Positions 63,666 to 64,000 of a stretch of DNA of 64,000 nt are shown here, piece after piece (positions within the stretch are counted from its first letter, which is position 1; each line of letters opens with the position of its first letter). Source of the DNA: Lophius americanus (lineage: Eukaryota; Chordata; Actinopteri; Lophiiformes; Lophiidae); assembly GCA_037951165.1 (NCBI GenBank), contig JBBDHG010000009.1, forward strand, positions 13,480,501-13,544,500, written 5' to 3'. A program made the translations under genes and the position numbers. Below the pieces are notes generated by a model. That model was not told where the DNA came from, ran no database searches, and was given only the letters and a program-made list of their open reading frames with translations.

Positions 63666-64000
63666 ATTTTAATTACATGTAATCCACCCAGATTACGAAA
63701 ACCCTCATATTTGTATTAAGGTATAGAGAAGACATAAACAGTGCTTTGGATGACAGTTAAAAATACAACACAATATATTAATTTTAAGATACTTTGTGTT
63801 GTTTTTCTTCATCAATTAACTGTCAGCAAAATGTTATAGTAAGGGCATGTTGAGTACAGTCAGTGTTTTAACCTGCTCGGCTGCAGGGATTTAACCGTTC
63901 TGTTTGTAGCTACAGTTAAAACATCCACACTTATTTAAAACGTCTCATGCTGGTTGTGTGAGTGAAAGGTGGAAATGAAACCAGACTGCATGGCCTGTTG

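Overview
The window is nuclear DNA from a ray-finned (teleost) fish. Genes are split into short exons with GT-AG introns, coding density is low, and the repeats are those typical of teleosts: Tc1-like DNA transposons and Rex3/RTE-type and L2-type LINE remnants. Four protein-coding genes can be read exon by exon, and in each the exon phases add up to one continuous reading frame. One degenerate partial gene copy is also present. No operons, CRISPR arrays or bacterial features were seen, and I recognised no tRNA or rRNA genes.

Layout: (1) 1-5.7 kb is intergenic, with a (CA)n-type array and a truncated Tc1-like element. (2) PPCDC lies on the minus strand (12574 down to 5865, 5 coding exons, 221 aa) and encodes the coenzyme A pathway decarboxylase. 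(3) 12.6-17.7 kb is gene-free and holds an old non-autonomous DNA transposon. (4) INTS14 lies on the minus strand (22862 down to 18065, 11 coding exons, 512 aa) and encodes an Integrator subunit; an antisense-oriented RTE-type LINE fragment sits in its second intron. (5) About 23.7-24.5 kb holds a broken partial copy of slc24a1 exon 1. (6) SLC24A1 (NCKX1) lies on the plus strand (27589-33166, 9 coding exons, 708 aa) and encodes the photoreceptor Na+/Ca2+-K+ exchanger. (7) DENND4A lies on the minus strand (53683 down to 35140, 29 coding exons, 1708 aa) and encodes a DENN-domain Rab exchange factor. (8) 53.7-64 kb is repeat-rich and gene-free, with an L2-type LINE, a second Tc1-like remnant, a 91-bp tandem-spaced duplication and a small CpG-rich segment that may be a distal DENND4A promoter.

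The block INTS14(-)/SLC24A1(+)/DENND4A(-) reproduces the order and orientation known on human chromosome 15q22. PPCDC is elsewhere on human 15q, so its adjacency here is a lineage difference. The four genes act in unrelated processes (CoA synthesis, snRNA/transcription control, phototransduction, Rab GTPase activation); the linkage is ancestral synteny, not a pathway. I found no wholly new system. The most unusual items are the exon-1-only slc24a1 pseudogene, a perfect 22-bp inverted repeat beside a slc24a1 splice acceptor, a second short-loop hairpin in PPCDC, and the 91-bp duplication.
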